DNA of 64,000 bases from JAABRE01 sp964413275 (GTDB lineage Bacteria > Cyanobacteriota > Cyanobacteriia > Cyanobacteriales > JAABRE01), in assembly GCA_964413275.1 (NCBI GenBank), contig CAYPSO010000008.1, forward strand, positions 1 through 64,000, given 5' to 3'. Of the stretch, positions 17,069 to 26,079 are shown one piece after another. A program made the position numbers and the translations under genes. Every line of letters starts with the position of its first letter. The stretch's first letter is position 1. The notes below the pieces were generated by a model that was not told the origin of the DNA, ran no database searches, and saw nothing but the letters and a program-made list of their open reading frames with translations.

Positions 17069-17406
17069 ACTTTATTGTTAATTGAGCCTATTTTACTTTT
17101 ACTACCTTCAAGATACTGCCATTGGCGATCGCCTGAATTTCTCCTTTAGCTAGGGGAATCCAGTTTTCGTTAGTCTAAACTACAGAAAAATCGGATATAG
17201 ATTGTGATTTGGCAAGGGATTTAGTTAAGTTTTATTGTAAGTTTGCTGCCAGAATTAACAATAATTATCAACATCTAAAAGCTAATTTTATTTCTCATCT
17301 GGAAGATAAAGGATATAAATTTTCTCAAGGAATGTAAAATAATTGTTGTTACCTTGTCTTAAAGTTAGAATTAAAGGTCGCAGATTATTAAAATTAGAGG
17401 AAAACT
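17069..17406. other. intergenic region with decayed coding traces
   Basis: No intact gene is present. From about 17178 to 17337 the plus strand reads as a 50-codon tail with no start ('DLARDLVKFYCKFAARINN'), ending in TAA, and looks like the end of a lost helical protein. Around 17092-17176 the minus strand has a short tail ('WIPLAKGEIQAIANG'). Both suggest deletions in this stretch, together with the fused fragments upstream. A HIP1 octamer is at about 17126. Confidence 0.4.
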
Positions 17407-18858
17407 GTGACAGTTAGAGTTAGAATCGCTCCTAGTCCAACAGGCAATTTACATATCGGTACAGCGAGAACTGCTGTATTTAACTGGCTTTTTGCCCGTA
17501 ATCGTGGTGGTCAGTTTATTTTAAGGGTAGAAGATACGGATTTAGAACGCTCTCGCCCAGAATATACGGAAAATATTAAATCTGGTTTAACTTGGTTGGG
17601 TTTAACTTGGGATGAAGGGCCATTTTTTCAGACTCAAAGACTTGACTTATATAAACAAGCAATTCAAACCTTATTAGATAAAGATTTAGCCTATCGTTGC
17701 TATTGCACCCCAGAAGAATTAGAACAAATGCGAGCAACTCAACAAGCAAAAGGACAAGCTCCCCGCTACGATAATCGTCATCGTAATCTAACTCCTGAAG
17801 ATGAGGCGAGTTTAAAGGCTGAAGGTAGAAAACCAGTAATTAGGTTTAAAATTGACGATCATCAAAATATTGTCTGGAATGATGCCATTAGGGGTACAGT
17901 CACTTGGAAAGGCAGCGATTTAGGGGGAGATATGGTTATTGCCCGTACTCCTGAAAGTGATACTGAGGCATTTGGTCAACCTTTATATAATCTAGCTGTA
18001 GTCGTCGATGATATAGACATGAATATTACCCACGTTATTCGTGGTGAGGATCATATTGCCAATACAGCAAAGCAAATTTTACTTTATCAAGCTTTAGGGG
18101 CTAAAGTGCCAGAATTTGCCCACACTCCTCTAATCTTAAGTAAAACCGGACAGAAATTATCAAAAAGGGATGGAGTAACATCCATTGATGACTTTAGGAA
18201 AATGGGTTTTTTACCTGAAGCATTGGCTAATTATATGTCTCTTTTGGGTTGGACTCCTCCTGATGCTACTGAAGAAATATTTACTCTTGCAGAAGCAGCC
18301 GAAAAGTTTAGTTTAGATAGGGTGAATAAGGCTGGAGCTAAATTTGATTGGGATAAACTTGACTGGATTAATAGTCAGTATCTCCATAAAATACCCGCTC
18401 CAGAATTAGTGGAATTATTAGTACCCTATTGGCAAGAAGCAGGTTATCAAGTCGATATAGAAAACGATCGCCCTTGGCTAGAAAATCTTACAGCTTTGAT
18501 TACTCCTAGTTTAACTCGTCTAGCTGATGCACCTTCAGAAAGTCGTTTGTTATTAACAGAGGTTAATTATAGTGAAGATGCGATCGCACTTTTAAAACAA
18601 GAAGGAGTTAGGGACATTATTAAATCGGTTTTAGAAGCACTTTCTAGTCAAGAAAATTTCACAGAGGAGGAAGCCAAACAAATAATTAATCAAGTTACTA
18701 AAGCGAATAACCTTAAAAAAGGTTTAGTAATGCGATCGCTTAGAGGTGCTTTAATGGGTGAATTAAGCGGGCCAGATTTGATTCAATCTTGGTTATTATT
18801 GAACAAAAAACATGAAGATAAAAATCGTTTTCAACAAGCTTTAAACGCTATTACTTAG
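17407..18858 (+). CDS. gltX: glutamyl-tRNA synthetase
   Basis: This class I synthetase charges tRNA-Glu; in cyanobacteria the Glu-tRNA also feeds tetrapyrrole synthesis through glutamyl-tRNA reductase. The 'HIGH' signature appears as 'PSPTGNLHIGTARTA' and KMSKS as 'LSKTGQKLSKRDG'. At 483 residues it has the standard length. The start is GTG at 17407, since the family opens with TVRVRIAPSPTG, and GAGGAAAA lies just upstream. The C-terminal anticodon-binding region is intact. Two HIP1 octamers lie inside. It stands alone, flanked by a remnant region and a hairpin repeat. Confidence 0.98.
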   Translation: MTVRVRIAPSPTGNLHIGTARTAVFNWLFARNRGGQFILRVEDTDLERSRPEYTENIKSGLTWLGLTWDEGPFFQTQRLDLYKQAIQTLLDKDLAYRCYCTPEELEQMRATQQAKGQAPRYDNRHRNLTPEDEASLKAEGRKPVIRFKIDDHQNIVWNDAIRGTVTWKGSDLGGDMVIARTPESDTEAFGQPLYNLAVVVDDIDMNITHVIRGEDHIANTAKQILLYQALGAKVPEFAHTPLILSKTGQKLSKRDGVTSIDDFRKMGFLPEALANYMSLLGWTPPDATEEIFTLAEAAEKFSLDRVNKAGAKFDWDKLDWINSQYLHKIPAPELVELLVPYWQEAGYQVDIENDRPWLENLTALITPSLTRLADAPSESRLLLTEVNYSEDAIALLKQEGVRDIIKSVLEALSSQENFTEEEAKQIINQVTKANNLKKGLVMRSLRGALMGELSGPDLIQSWLLLNKKHEDKNRFQQALNAIT

Positions 18859-18886
18859 ATTAATAAGTACCCCGAATAAAATTAAT

Positions 18887-18908
18887 GGTAGGGTGGGCAA
18901 TGCCCACC
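18887..18908. repeat. GTAGGGTGGGCA-family short hairpin
   Basis: GGTAGGGTGGGCA is followed directly by TGCCCACC, making a tight hairpin. It is flanked by inverted AT-rich arms AAAATTAAT and ATTAATTTTAT. It sits 30 bases after gltX and could act as a transcription barrier. Confidence 0.8.
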
Positions 18909-19127
18909 AAAAGGTTTTTGTTTAATTAATTTTATGTAACTATTTACTAGGGGCGATTATAATTCATAAATGTCAATTTTAAAAAAAATAATATGTAGTT
19001 CTATTTTGGTTATAAACATAATTTTTTTAGAGAGAGAAAAGTTTATAAATCATTTATAAACGCTATATATATCAAAACTAAGATTTGCTCCTACTCCAAA
19101 TCATAACTTTTACTTCTATAATTTATA

Positions 19128-21440
19128 GTGAATTACTACCATCAAAAACGTTTAAAAATTAATATTCAAGGTGTAGTTCAAGGTGTCGGTTTTCGCCCTT
19201 TTATCTATCGTTTAGCTAGTGAATTAACTTTAACAGGATGGGTTAATAATTCGGCTCAAGGTGTAAATATTGAAGTAGAAGGAAAAACTGAAACTTTAAA
19301 TACATTTCTCCATCGTCTTGAACGGGAAAAACCACCCCATTCTTTAATTCAAAATTTGCAAATTACTTGGCTAGAACCTTTAGGCTATCAAGACTTTACC
19401 ATTCGGGCTAGTGTTGCTGGTGAATTAACTGCCCTTATATCTGCTGATATGGCTACTTGTGCTGATTGTTTACAAGAAATTTTTAATCCTAACCATCGTC
19501 GCTATCGCTATCCTTTTACTAATTGCACTCACTGTGGCCCTCGTTATACCATAATTGAAGCATTACCCTACGATCGCCCCTACACTACCATGAAAACATT
19601 CTCCATGTGTCGGGAATGTCAACAGGAATATCAAAATCCCCTTAATCGCCGTTTTCATGCTCAACCCAACGCCTGTGCTAAGTGCGGGCCAAAACTAGAA
19701 TTTTGGGATCAAAATGAACAATTAATTGATAATTCTGAAGATGCTTTAATCGCTACTGTCAAAGCAATTCGTCAGGGTCAAATTATGGCAATTAAAGGAT
19801 TAGGAGGCTTTCATTTAGTAGTTGATGCCACGAACCAAAAAGCCGTGCAACGTTTGCGTCAACGGAAACAGCGTCTAGATAAACCCTTTGCGCTGATGTA
19901 TCCTCATCTAGATTTAATTAAACAGCATTGCCAAGTTTCAGCACTAGAAGAAAAATTATTGCTATCGCCCATTGCTCCTATTGTTTTACTCTATCGTCAT
20001 AATTTTAAAGCTTTAAGTACCGCAGTTGCGCCGAATAATCCTTATTTGGGTGTTATGCTTCCCTATACTCCTTTACATCATCTTTTGCTTTCAGAATTGG
20101 CTTTTCCTGTGGTTGCCACTAGCGGGAATTTAGCAGGTGAGCCGATTTGTATTGACGAACAAGAAGCACAAAAACGTCTTGCAACCATTGCCGATGGTTT
20201 TTTAGTTCACAATCGCCCGATTTTGCGCCCTGTAGATGATTCTATTGTCAGAGTTATGGGAGGACGTACCATGATTTTAAGACGGGCTAGAGGCTATGCA
20301 CCTTTACCTATTGCCCTAAATTTAGGCGGGGAAAATTTACCTGATTCTATGCTTGCGGTGGGAGCACACCTAAAAAATGCGATCGCCATTTTACATAAAA
20401 AACAAGTTTTTCTTAGTCAATATTTAGGTGACTTGGAAACTCCTCAAAGTTTAAATAATTTTGAAAAAACGATTACCAGTCTAAGTAAATTATATGAACT
20501 TAAACCAAAAACAGTTGTCTGCGATGGCCATCCTGACTATTTTTCTACTCAATACGCTCAAAACCTTGATATTCCATGTGTTCAAGTACAACATCACCAC
20601 GCCCATATCCTCTCCTGTATGGCAGAAAATCAACTTTTAGGAGAAAGGGTTTTAGGTATAGCTTGGGATGGTACGGGATACGGATTAGACGGTACTATTT
20701 GGGGAGGAGAATTTTTCGGTGTCTCAACATCTGGCTCAATACAAAGAATTGCCCATTTAAAACCTTTTTTACTCCCAGGGGGAAATTTAGCAATTAAAGA
20801 ACCTCGGCGGGTGGCTCTAGGCTTACTTTACGAGATTTTTGGTGATAATTTCTTGAGCGAGTCTCAATTGCAACCTTGGTTAAAAATTTTTGCGAGCCAA
20901 GAATTAAAAATTTTCCCCACTATGTTTAGTAAGAAGCTCAATACCTCTGTGACTTCTAGTATGGGAAGACTATTTGATGGAGTTGCTGCCTTAGTTAATT
21001 TATGTCACAAAGCTACTTTTGAAGGACAAGCAGCCATGCAATTGGAATTTGCTTTAGATGGTATTAAAACTGATGATTATTATCACTTTGAATTATTAAC
21101 TAAAACCGAGATAATCGAAATTGATTGGCAACCTATAATATTAAATATTCTTGAAGATATTCAAAAAAATATCTCAGTAGGGATTATTTCCGCTAAATTT
21201 CACAATAGTTTAATTGAAATAATTATAGCGATCGCCCATAAAATAAAAATAGATAAAATAGTATTATCAGGGGGATGCTGGCAAAATAAATATTTATGCG
21301 ATCGCACCATTCAAGCTCTAAACCAAGAAGGTTTTCAACCCTATTGGCATCAACTTGTACCTCCCAATGATGGCGGTATATCCCTTGGGCAGATTGTTGC
21401 CGCAGCTATGGAAATTAAACAAACAAGAAATAACAAATAA
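19128..21440 (+). CDS. hypF: carbamoyltransferase HypF
   Basis: HypF makes the thiocarbamate on HypE that becomes the cyanide ligands of [NiFe] hydrogenase. Domains in order: acylphosphatase (about 5-95, 'GVVQGVGFRPFIYRLA'), two zinc fingers (CxxC pairs 'CADC'/'CTHC' and 'CREC'/'CAKC', about 110-185), YrdC-like (about 205-390), and Kae1-like with the metal-binding 'QVQHHHAHILSCM' (about 395-765). At 770 residues it is full length. The start is GTG at 19128 with no strong ribosome-binding site, so a nearby alternative cannot be excluded. hypC follows 6 bases after its stop. It implies the cell has a hydrogenase elsewhere. Confidence 0.97.
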   Translation: MNYYHQKRLKINIQGVVQGVGFRPFIYRLASELTLTGWVNNSAQGVNIEVEGKTETLNTFLHRLEREKPPHSLIQNLQITWLEPLGYQDFTIRASVAGELTALISADMATCADCLQEIFNPNHRRYRYPFTNCTHCGPRYTIIEALPYDRPYTTMKTFSMCRECQQEYQNPLNRRFHAQPNACAKCGPKLEFWDQNEQLIDNSEDALIATVKAIRQGQIMAIKGLGGFHLVVDATNQKAVQRLRQRKQRLDKPFALMYPHLDLIKQHCQVSALEEKLLLSPIAPIVLLYRHNFKALSTAVAPNNPYLGVMLPYTPLHHLLLSELAFPVVATSGNLAGEPICIDEQEAQKRLATIADGFLVHNRPILRPVDDSIVRVMGGRTMILRRARGYAPLPIALNLGGENLPDSMLAVGAHLKNAIAILHKKQVFLSQYLGDLETPQSLNNFEKTITSLSKLYELKPKTVVCDGHPDYFSTQYAQNLDIPCVQVQHHHAHILSCMAENQLLGERVLGIAWDGTGYGLDGTIWGGEFFGVSTSGSIQRIAHLKPFLLPGGNLAIKEPRRVALGLLYEIFGDNFLSESQLQPWLKIFASQELKIFPTMFSKKLNTSVTSSMGRLFDGVAALVNLCHKATFEGQAAMQLEFALDGIKTDDYYHFELLTKTEIIEIDWQPIILNILEDIQKNISVGIISAKFHNSLIEIIIAIAHKIKIDKIVLSGGCWQNKYLCDRTIQALNQEGFQPYWHQLVPPNDGGISLGQIVAAAMEIKQTRNNK

Positions 21441-21446
21441 CGAATT

Positions 21447-21671
21447 ATGTGTTTAGCAATTCCGGGTAAAATTCTTAGTATTACAGGGGAAGATTCTCTT
21501 TATCGAACAGGTAAAGTTAGTTTTGGTGGTGCAGTAAAAGAAATTAGTCTTGCTTATGTGCCAGAAGCTAAAGTAGGGGATTATGCGATTGTTCATGTTG
21601 GTTTTGCCCTTAGTATTGTCGATGAGGAAGAAGCAAAACAAACTTTAGAAGCTATTAATCAAGTCTTATAA
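21447..21671 (+). CDS. hypC: hydrogenase maturation chaperone HypC
   Basis: This 74-residue chaperone carries the Fe(CN)2CO group with HypD and delivers it to the hydrogenase large subunit. The invariant start 'MCLAIPGKI', with the essential Cys2, is present, followed by 'VSFGGAVKEISLAYVPEAKVGDY' (split by the beta-barrel turn) and 'VGFALSIVDEEEA'. It starts 6 bases after hypF and is clearly in the same operon. No hypD or hypE follows; the operon ends here, next to a repeat region. Confidence 0.97.
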   Translation: MCLAIPGKILSITGEDSLYRTGKVSFGGAVKEISLAYVPEAKVGDYAIVHVGFALSIVDEEEAKQTLEAINQVL

Positions 21672-21725
21672 CTTTTAGTAGTAAGGGATTAGCAAACAAA
21701 TGATATACCAGTTTATCTATTTTTT

Positions 21726-21858
21726 GGTGGGCAAAATATGCTTTGAGAATATCCGGTAAACTCGATCTATCGGTTTTGGCCACCCTACTTTAAGTGGTAC
21801 TTTATTTAACCGCAATTTCCTAAGCCCTTTAGGGCTTATATAGAGGACTTTAGTCCTC
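21726..21858. repeat. compound repeat: degenerate GGTGGGCA element and two perfect hairpins
   Basis: The left part is an inverted pair TGGTGGGCAAAA (about 21726) and TTTTGGCCACCCTA (about 21775-21788). It is followed by two perfect palindromes in a row: TAAGCCCTTTAGGGCTTA (21821-21838) and GAGGACTTTAGTCCTC (21843-21858). The first palindrome recurs exactly at 46021-46038. Lying between convergent hypC and the amylase gene, the hairpins may serve as a two-way terminator. Confidence 0.78.
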
Positions 21859-21882
21859 ACTACAAACTTATAAAAATACTTA

Positions 21883-23367
21883 CTAATCAGTTGATTGTGG
21901 CACCCATACAGAAACTGAACCTGCTAAACAAGAAAATTCTGCCCAACCTTCATCATTAGTAACAACTGGTTCATCAATGTGTTCGGTAATATCAATATAA
22001 GTTTGGTTAGGTTGACCTACTTCCATCCATTTAGTACCAGCATCGCCATTACTTAATACTACAGCCATTCCCCCCGGATGTTCTTCATCACCGAGTCTTG
22101 TCCAACCAATAGTATTACTATGATCGAAATAATCATATTGATCGCCAAAAGCATATTCTTGACGGGCAAATAAAAATTTATCAATAATCCATTGATGCTT
22201 ATCCATCCAAATTTCGTACTCTTGTCCATCTCTTCCCCTATCTTTATAGTGCGCGCCATAGTAATCGGCATAAAAGATGCAAGGATAACCATCTCTTCTT
22301 AATAAAATTAAGGCGTAAGCTAAAGGTTTAAACCAACCTTCAACTACAGATTCTAAAGATTGCAAAGGTTGAGAATCATGATTTTCAACTAAAGTAACGG
22401 CTAAAGCTGGTTGCTGTTTTACTAATGTGCCGTCAAATATCTGACGCATATCGAAATTATTACCTGTCTTACTAGCCTCAGTAAAGTTATAGTGTAAGGG
22501 GGTATCAAATAAGGCAATGTCCCCACCAGTAACATCAATAAAATGATGTAAAGCTTCAATATGATTTGACCAATATTCACCCACTGCAAATAACTTTTTG
22601 CCAGCATGATGGCGAACATGATTTAGCCATTCGGGAAAGAATCCTGCTTTAACGTGCTTGACAGCATCGAAGCGAAAACCATCCACATTAGTAGTTTTGA
22701 TATACCATTCACCCCAATATTTAAGTTCTCCCCTTACTTCAGGATGTTCCATATCTAAATCGCAACCCATTAAATAATCAAAAGAGCCTTGTTCTAAATC
22801 TACTTGTTGGTCAAAACCTTTATCTTTAAATAAATAAATTGCATTAGCATCTCCGTCATAAGCATTATAGTCAACAGCATCAAAATGCCACCAATGCCAC
22901 TCCAGACTAGAATACTTACCTTTACGCCCCGGAAAGGTAAAGTGCGTCCATACCTTAACTTTTTGTAAATCTCCTATAGGCTCATGGCGGTTATTAGGGT
23001 TAAAAGGAGTAGCTTCTACCTCTTCTTCTTCATCGCCACCGAGTTTATGATTTAAAACCACATCTGCATAGATGTGAATACCATTTTTTTGAGCTATTTT
23101 AACTGCATTAATATATTCTTCTTTTGTCCCGTATTTGGTTCTTACCGAACCTTTTTGGTCAAATTCCCCTAAATCAAACATATCATAAACGCCGTATCCC
23201 ACATCATAGCCACCAGCAGTACCTTTATAGGCTGGGGGTAGCCATACAGCAGTAACACCCACTTTAGCTAAATCTTCGGCATTTTTAGCTAATTCATTCC
23301 ACAGGCTACCATCGGCTTCATTATACCAGTGGAAATACTGCATCATAACACCATTAAATTCTGACAT
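21883..23367 (-). CDS. amyA: cytoplasmic alpha-amylase, GH13 family
   Basis: The enzyme hydrolyses alpha-1,4-glucan; with no signal peptide it acts inside the cell on glycogen or maltodextrins. The (beta/alpha)8 motifs are intact: 'YADVVLNHKLGG' (region I), 'VDGFRFDAVKHVK' with the nucleophile Asp (II), 'FAVGEYWS' with the acid/base Glu (III) and 'VTLVENHDSQPL' (IV). At 494 residues it matches the AmyA subfamily (GH13_5) found in many bacteria. An AGGAGTTCT ribosome-binding site precedes the ATG. It stands alone on the minus strand. Confidence 0.95.
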   Translation of the reverse strand: MSEFNGVMMQYFHWYNEADGSLWNELAKNAEDLAKVGVTAVWLPPAYKGTAGGYDVGYGVYDMFDLGEFDQKGSVRTKYGTKEEYINAVKIAQKNGIHIYADVVLNHKLGGDEEEEVEATPFNPNNRHEPIGDLQKVKVWTHFTFPGRKGKYSSLEWHWWHFDAVDYNAYDGDANAIYLFKDKGFDQQVDLEQGSFDYLMGCDLDMEHPEVRGELKYWGEWYIKTTNVDGFRFDAVKHVKAGFFPEWLNHVRHHAGKKLFAVGEYWSNHIEALHHFIDVTGGDIALFDTPLHYNFTEASKTGNNFDMRQIFDGTLVKQQPALAVTLVENHDSQPLQSLESVVEGWFKPLAYALILLRRDGYPCIFYADYYGAHYKDRGRDGQEYEIWMDKHQWIIDKFLFARQEYAFGDQYDYFDHSNTIGWTRLGDEEHPGGMAVVLSNGDAGTKWMEVGQPNQTYIDITEHIDEPVVTNDEGWAEFSCLAGSVSVWVPQSTD

Positions 23368-23456
23368 ATTAGAACTCCTGTTATTGGAAATTAAATAGTT
23401 ATGCGTGATGTCACTTTAAAAAATTTTGGCTCTGTGAGTTTGAGTATGATAAATTA

Positions 23457-23750
23457 CTAGCAAAAATGCCAGTGTAATAGAACTATTCTTCTGAAATTAT
23501 CGAAGTTAGTTAAACCATAAGCATTTCTTTTAATTAACTTAATTTTCTGATTAATTCCTTCCACTACTCCTTGAGTTGTCCTATTATCAAAATAGGCCAC
23601 AATTTCATCAATCCATCTTCTTATTGTCTTACAACTTTTGGGGAAATATTTATGTGCTTTTTCTGTCCATTCTATTAACTTATAAAAGGCCTCATCACTA
23701 CTTATTTCCTCTTCATATATTTCCCTTAGTTTTTCTTTATGTTCATACAT
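23457..23750 (-). pseudogene. C-terminal fragment of an ISL3-family transposase
   Basis: The 97-residue frame matches the end of ISL3 DDE transposases: 'AFYKLIEWTEKAHKYFP', 'IRRWIDEIVAYFDNRTTQGV' and 'VEGINQKIKLIKRNAYGLTN', where the 'TTQGVVEGIN' segment carries the final Glu of the DDE triad. The remaining three quarters of the transposase is missing, and no clear terminal inverted repeats are seen. It marks a former insertion next to the truncated methyltransferase. Confidence 0.88.
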
Positions 23751-23837
23751 TTAAAGTTCAGGATTAGATGGCATATTTATTAAATCTTAATATTGCAAAA
23801 TGTATATCCTATTATATAGTAGTACAAAATAAAGTTC

Positions 23838-24098
23838 TTATTTCATGACACATTCAGCTTTAGCCTTAGCAATGGCAATCATTTTTGAGGAAATATCGAT
23901 CGCCCGAATATGCTTAACGTAGGGAGCATGAATCAGAGCAGTTGAGCCAGTACCACAGCCAAACTCTAACACTTCCATCTCTGGCTGTAAATACCCCCGT
24001 GTCACCTCTAATTTTTTCTGATAAGATGCCTCATCGGCAATAGGTTGTTTGGAGTATTTTTCGGCAATTTTATCCCAAAATTTAGATGAAGTTGTCAT
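23838..24098 (-). pseudogene. N-terminal fragment of a class I SAM-dependent methyltransferase
   Basis: The 86 residues from the ATG at 24098 include motif I 'VLEFGCGTGSTALIHA' and motif II 'IRAIDISSKMIAIAKAKA' of the Rossmann methyltransferase fold. A complete enzyme needs 200 or more residues. Homology ends near 23845, just before the ISL3 transposase fragment, so the 3' part was probably lost with that insertion. The opening 'SSKFWDKIAEKYSKQPIADE' is typical of UbiE-like small-molecule methyltransferases. Confidence 0.85.
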
Positions 24099-24237
24099 AA
24101 AATCCTCCATAATTAATTTTTATAGAATTAACTTAAATTTTCTGCTTGTACCACCATTAAGAAGAGTAAATAATTATCCGCAGAGAGATAATTTCTATAA
24201 GGGCAAAAAATATGTATCAGCGATCACATTTAAACTA

Positions 24238-24552
24238 TTGACACTCTCACCGTCAAGCTGACGCTATGATGGGAGATTCTTGCGGATTTCAGATTGCCTC
24301 TTAACTAGGCTTCGACTATTGCTAATCTTGCCCCCGTCAGATCGACTCCACAAGCTTTTTATGTTCTTGGTGTCTTTCCAAGACACGGACTGCCCGGCCG
24401 CGAAAGTATCAAACGTTCTAATCCTTCAAAGTTTTACCTAAACAAGGATTTGTGTTTAGAACCCCATACTTTGACTATTTAGTTGTCATGGTACTTTGTT
24501 TTTTTTGTTTACTTACCCGGCCTACATTACTGGTTACTCGGTATAATAACTG
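24238..24552 (-). mobile_element. remnant of an IS200/IS605-type (TnpB) element end
   Basis: Read on the minus strand, this stretch ends with a segment resembling the conserved 3' region of cyanobacterial tnpB elements: GTGGAGTCGATCTGACGGGG, then GCAAGATTAGCAATAG and AATCCGCAAGAATCTCCCA, finishing in a hairpin (CGTCA/TGACG) and TGACA-type end. This is the region that yields the guide (omega/re) RNA in active elements. There is no tnpB reading frame, only the non-coding end. A small ribbon-helix-helix gene abuts the other side, reading away. I recognise the end by memory of such elements; a copy search is needed. Confidence 0.6.
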
Positions 24553-24579
24553 TTGTACATCATATTTAATGTACTGTCA

Positions 24580-24792
24580 ATGGTTAGAAAGATTCAATTC
24601 ACTCTACGGTTAACAGAAGATGAAAAATCAAGACTTGCTTACTATGCAAGATGCAAAAATGTTAGTATGTCAGAGGTTATACAAGACTACTGCAAACGAT
24701 TGCCCAAACCACCAAGTAAAGCGGAGCGCCGAGGCGGCTTTGAAAGCCGCTTCTCGCCGCACCAAGAAGAAGAAAAAGACTCGTTAAATTAA
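24580..24792 (+). CDS. small ribbon-helix-helix (Arc/MetJ-type) protein
   Basis: The product has about 70 residues from the ATG at 24580. 'RKIQFTLRLTEDEKSRLAYY' provides the beta strand and helix 1, and 'CKNVSMSEVIQDYCKRL' provides helix 2 of an RHH DNA-binding dimer. The C-terminal 20 residues are not protein-like: they derive from a GC-rich palindromic repeat (24719-24757), so the original end was probably replaced. It is next to an IS200/IS605-type end and may have been the element's regulator. A TGTACAT/ATGTAC palindrome-like patch just upstream (24553-24574) could be its operator. Confidence 0.65.
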   Translation: MVRKIQFTLRLTEDEKSRLAYYARCKNVSMSEVIQDYCKRLPKPPSKAERRGGFESRFSPHQEEEKDSLN

Positions 24793-24835
24793 TCATTTAA
24801 CTTCGCTTTTAGTTTATTAGTTCTATCTTTTATGG

Positions 24836-24854
24836 AGCAGGCAAAATGCCTGCT
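24836..24854. repeat. perfect hairpin AGCAGGCA/TGCCTGCT
   Basis: AGCAGGCAAAATGCCTGCT folds into an 8-bp stem with a three-base loop. The complementary-loop version occurs at 51169-51187 downstream of murE. It may terminate transcription of the upstream gene. Confidence 0.75.
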
Positions 24855-24949
24855 ATTACAGCCGTTTTCAAATGAATTGAGGGACTTTGACTCAATTGTC
24901 CCTGAAAATTGGGGTCTAGGGGAGCGAAAACTGCTATTGTCCTAATTAT

Positions 24950-25153
24950 TTACTTCTGATCTGAATCTTCGTCAGCATTAACTTTAGGAATATAATCAGG
25001 ACGTTCTTGATTTTCCCAGCCAGCAGGACGTTTTGAGTTATACCAAGCAATAGAACCAAGGGTAATAGCTGCAATAAAACCAACCACATAAACAGCAGTA
25101 AAATAAACAGGAAAACCAGCACCTTGTGCAGATGCTTCCATAATTAAGTACAT
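24950..25153 (-). CDS. Psb35-like small thylakoid membrane protein
   Basis: The protein has 67 residues with one transmembrane helix ('VYFTAVYVVGFIAAITLGSI'), followed by the conserved 'AWYNSKRPAGWENQERPDYI' and an acidic tail. The pattern matches, by recall, the cyanobacterial family of Synechocystis Ssl2148 (Psb35), which stabilises the CP47 assembly module of photosystem II. The start could be the ATG at 25153 or the one at 25141 (MEASAQG). It is not in an operon. Membership in this conserved family is likely; the exact function rests on the recalled homologue. Confidence 0.65.
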   Translation of the reverse strand: MYLIMEASAQGAGFPVYFTAVYVVGFIAAITLGSIAWYNSKRPAGWENQERPDYIPKVNADEDSDQK

Positions 25154-25218
25154 AATAATTAAACTCCGTATTTAAAAATTGATAATTTGGATAGTAAGCT
25201 TCTACACAAAAAATTGTA

Positions 25219-25926
25219 TCAAAGTTTGGACTTACTCTTTTTTTTTGGAAATTTAGGGATTTTTATTTGACCTTGAGCTTCACAGCCAAAACCTTCCTTA
25301 TACCAGAAATTCAAATCTACATCAACTAATTTAGTAACATCACCACATTTGGGGGAAATTATTTGACTTAAAGGAGCCCATAATACACTTCTAGTAACAT
25401 CTAGCCAAGTTTTAAGAGCAAATTCTCGATTGCCCGGTGTGCCTGTTTCAGGAACTATTTCCACTTCTACAGCGATACCATTGAAACTTAAAATAGCTTG
25501 AGCCATCCATTTTGCCCTTGGTAAATGACTTGCAGAAGTAATTAATTTCACCTTGTGTATTTCCCATTGACGTAGAATCGGAACACCAAAATAAAAATTA
25601 CCAAAAGTGTTTTGACCACATTTTTCTAGCCAAACTCGATCTAAAGGTACTTGAGTCCGTTGAAAAATTAAAAGAATACAGGGATCTTTAGAGCCTTGAG
25701 AAATTAAAATAGGCATATCAGGGTTATTTTGTCTTAATTCGGCTACATATATTTCCCTTTTAATCGAACCTCCCAATACCCAAAAAGCCTCGACAGGATA
25801 AGATTGAGCATTTTGTAAACGAGAATAATTCCATCCTAACCAAGTAAAAATAATAGTAAGTAGAAAAGAAATAATAACTATTATTCTGAAACGCCATTTA
25901 TACCAATTAAATTTATTTAAACCCAT
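25219..25926 (-). CDS. YdcF/SanA family (DUF218) membrane-anchored protein
   Basis: The protein has 235 residues with an N-terminal transmembrane segment at about 12-32 and a DUF218 domain outside the membrane. 'EAFWVLGGSIKREIYVAELR' and 'MPILISQGSKDPC' are the first strands, and 'KVKLITSASHLPRAKWMAQAIL' contains the SHxxRA conserved patch. Family members (ElyC, SanA, YdcF) affect envelope integrity and undecaprenyl-phosphate use in enterobacteria, so an envelope role is likely. The tail is basic (KFPKKKSKSKL). It stands alone. Confidence 0.85.
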   Translation of the reverse strand: MGLNKFNWYKWRFRIIVIISFLLTIIFTWLGWNYSRLQNAQSYPVEAFWVLGGSIKREIYVAELRQNNPDMPILISQGSKDPCILLIFQRTQVPLDRVWLEKCGQNTFGNFYFGVPILRQWEIHKVKLITSASHLPRAKWMAQAILSFNGIAVEVEIVPETGTPGNREFALKTWLDVTRSVLWAPLSQIISPKCGDVTKLVDVDLNFWYKEGFGCEAQGQIKIPKFPKKKSKSKL

Positions 25927-26079
25927 CTTTTTTTGTCTTTGTGAACAGAAAAACTCTCAATTTTAGAAATTTATTGAGAGTTATAGCGGATTGATTTTGA
26001 TATGAATTATCGTGAATACTTTACTTGCTATAACCTATCATAGTATTTTGAGACATCTTAGAGCAAAGGATAATCAGCA

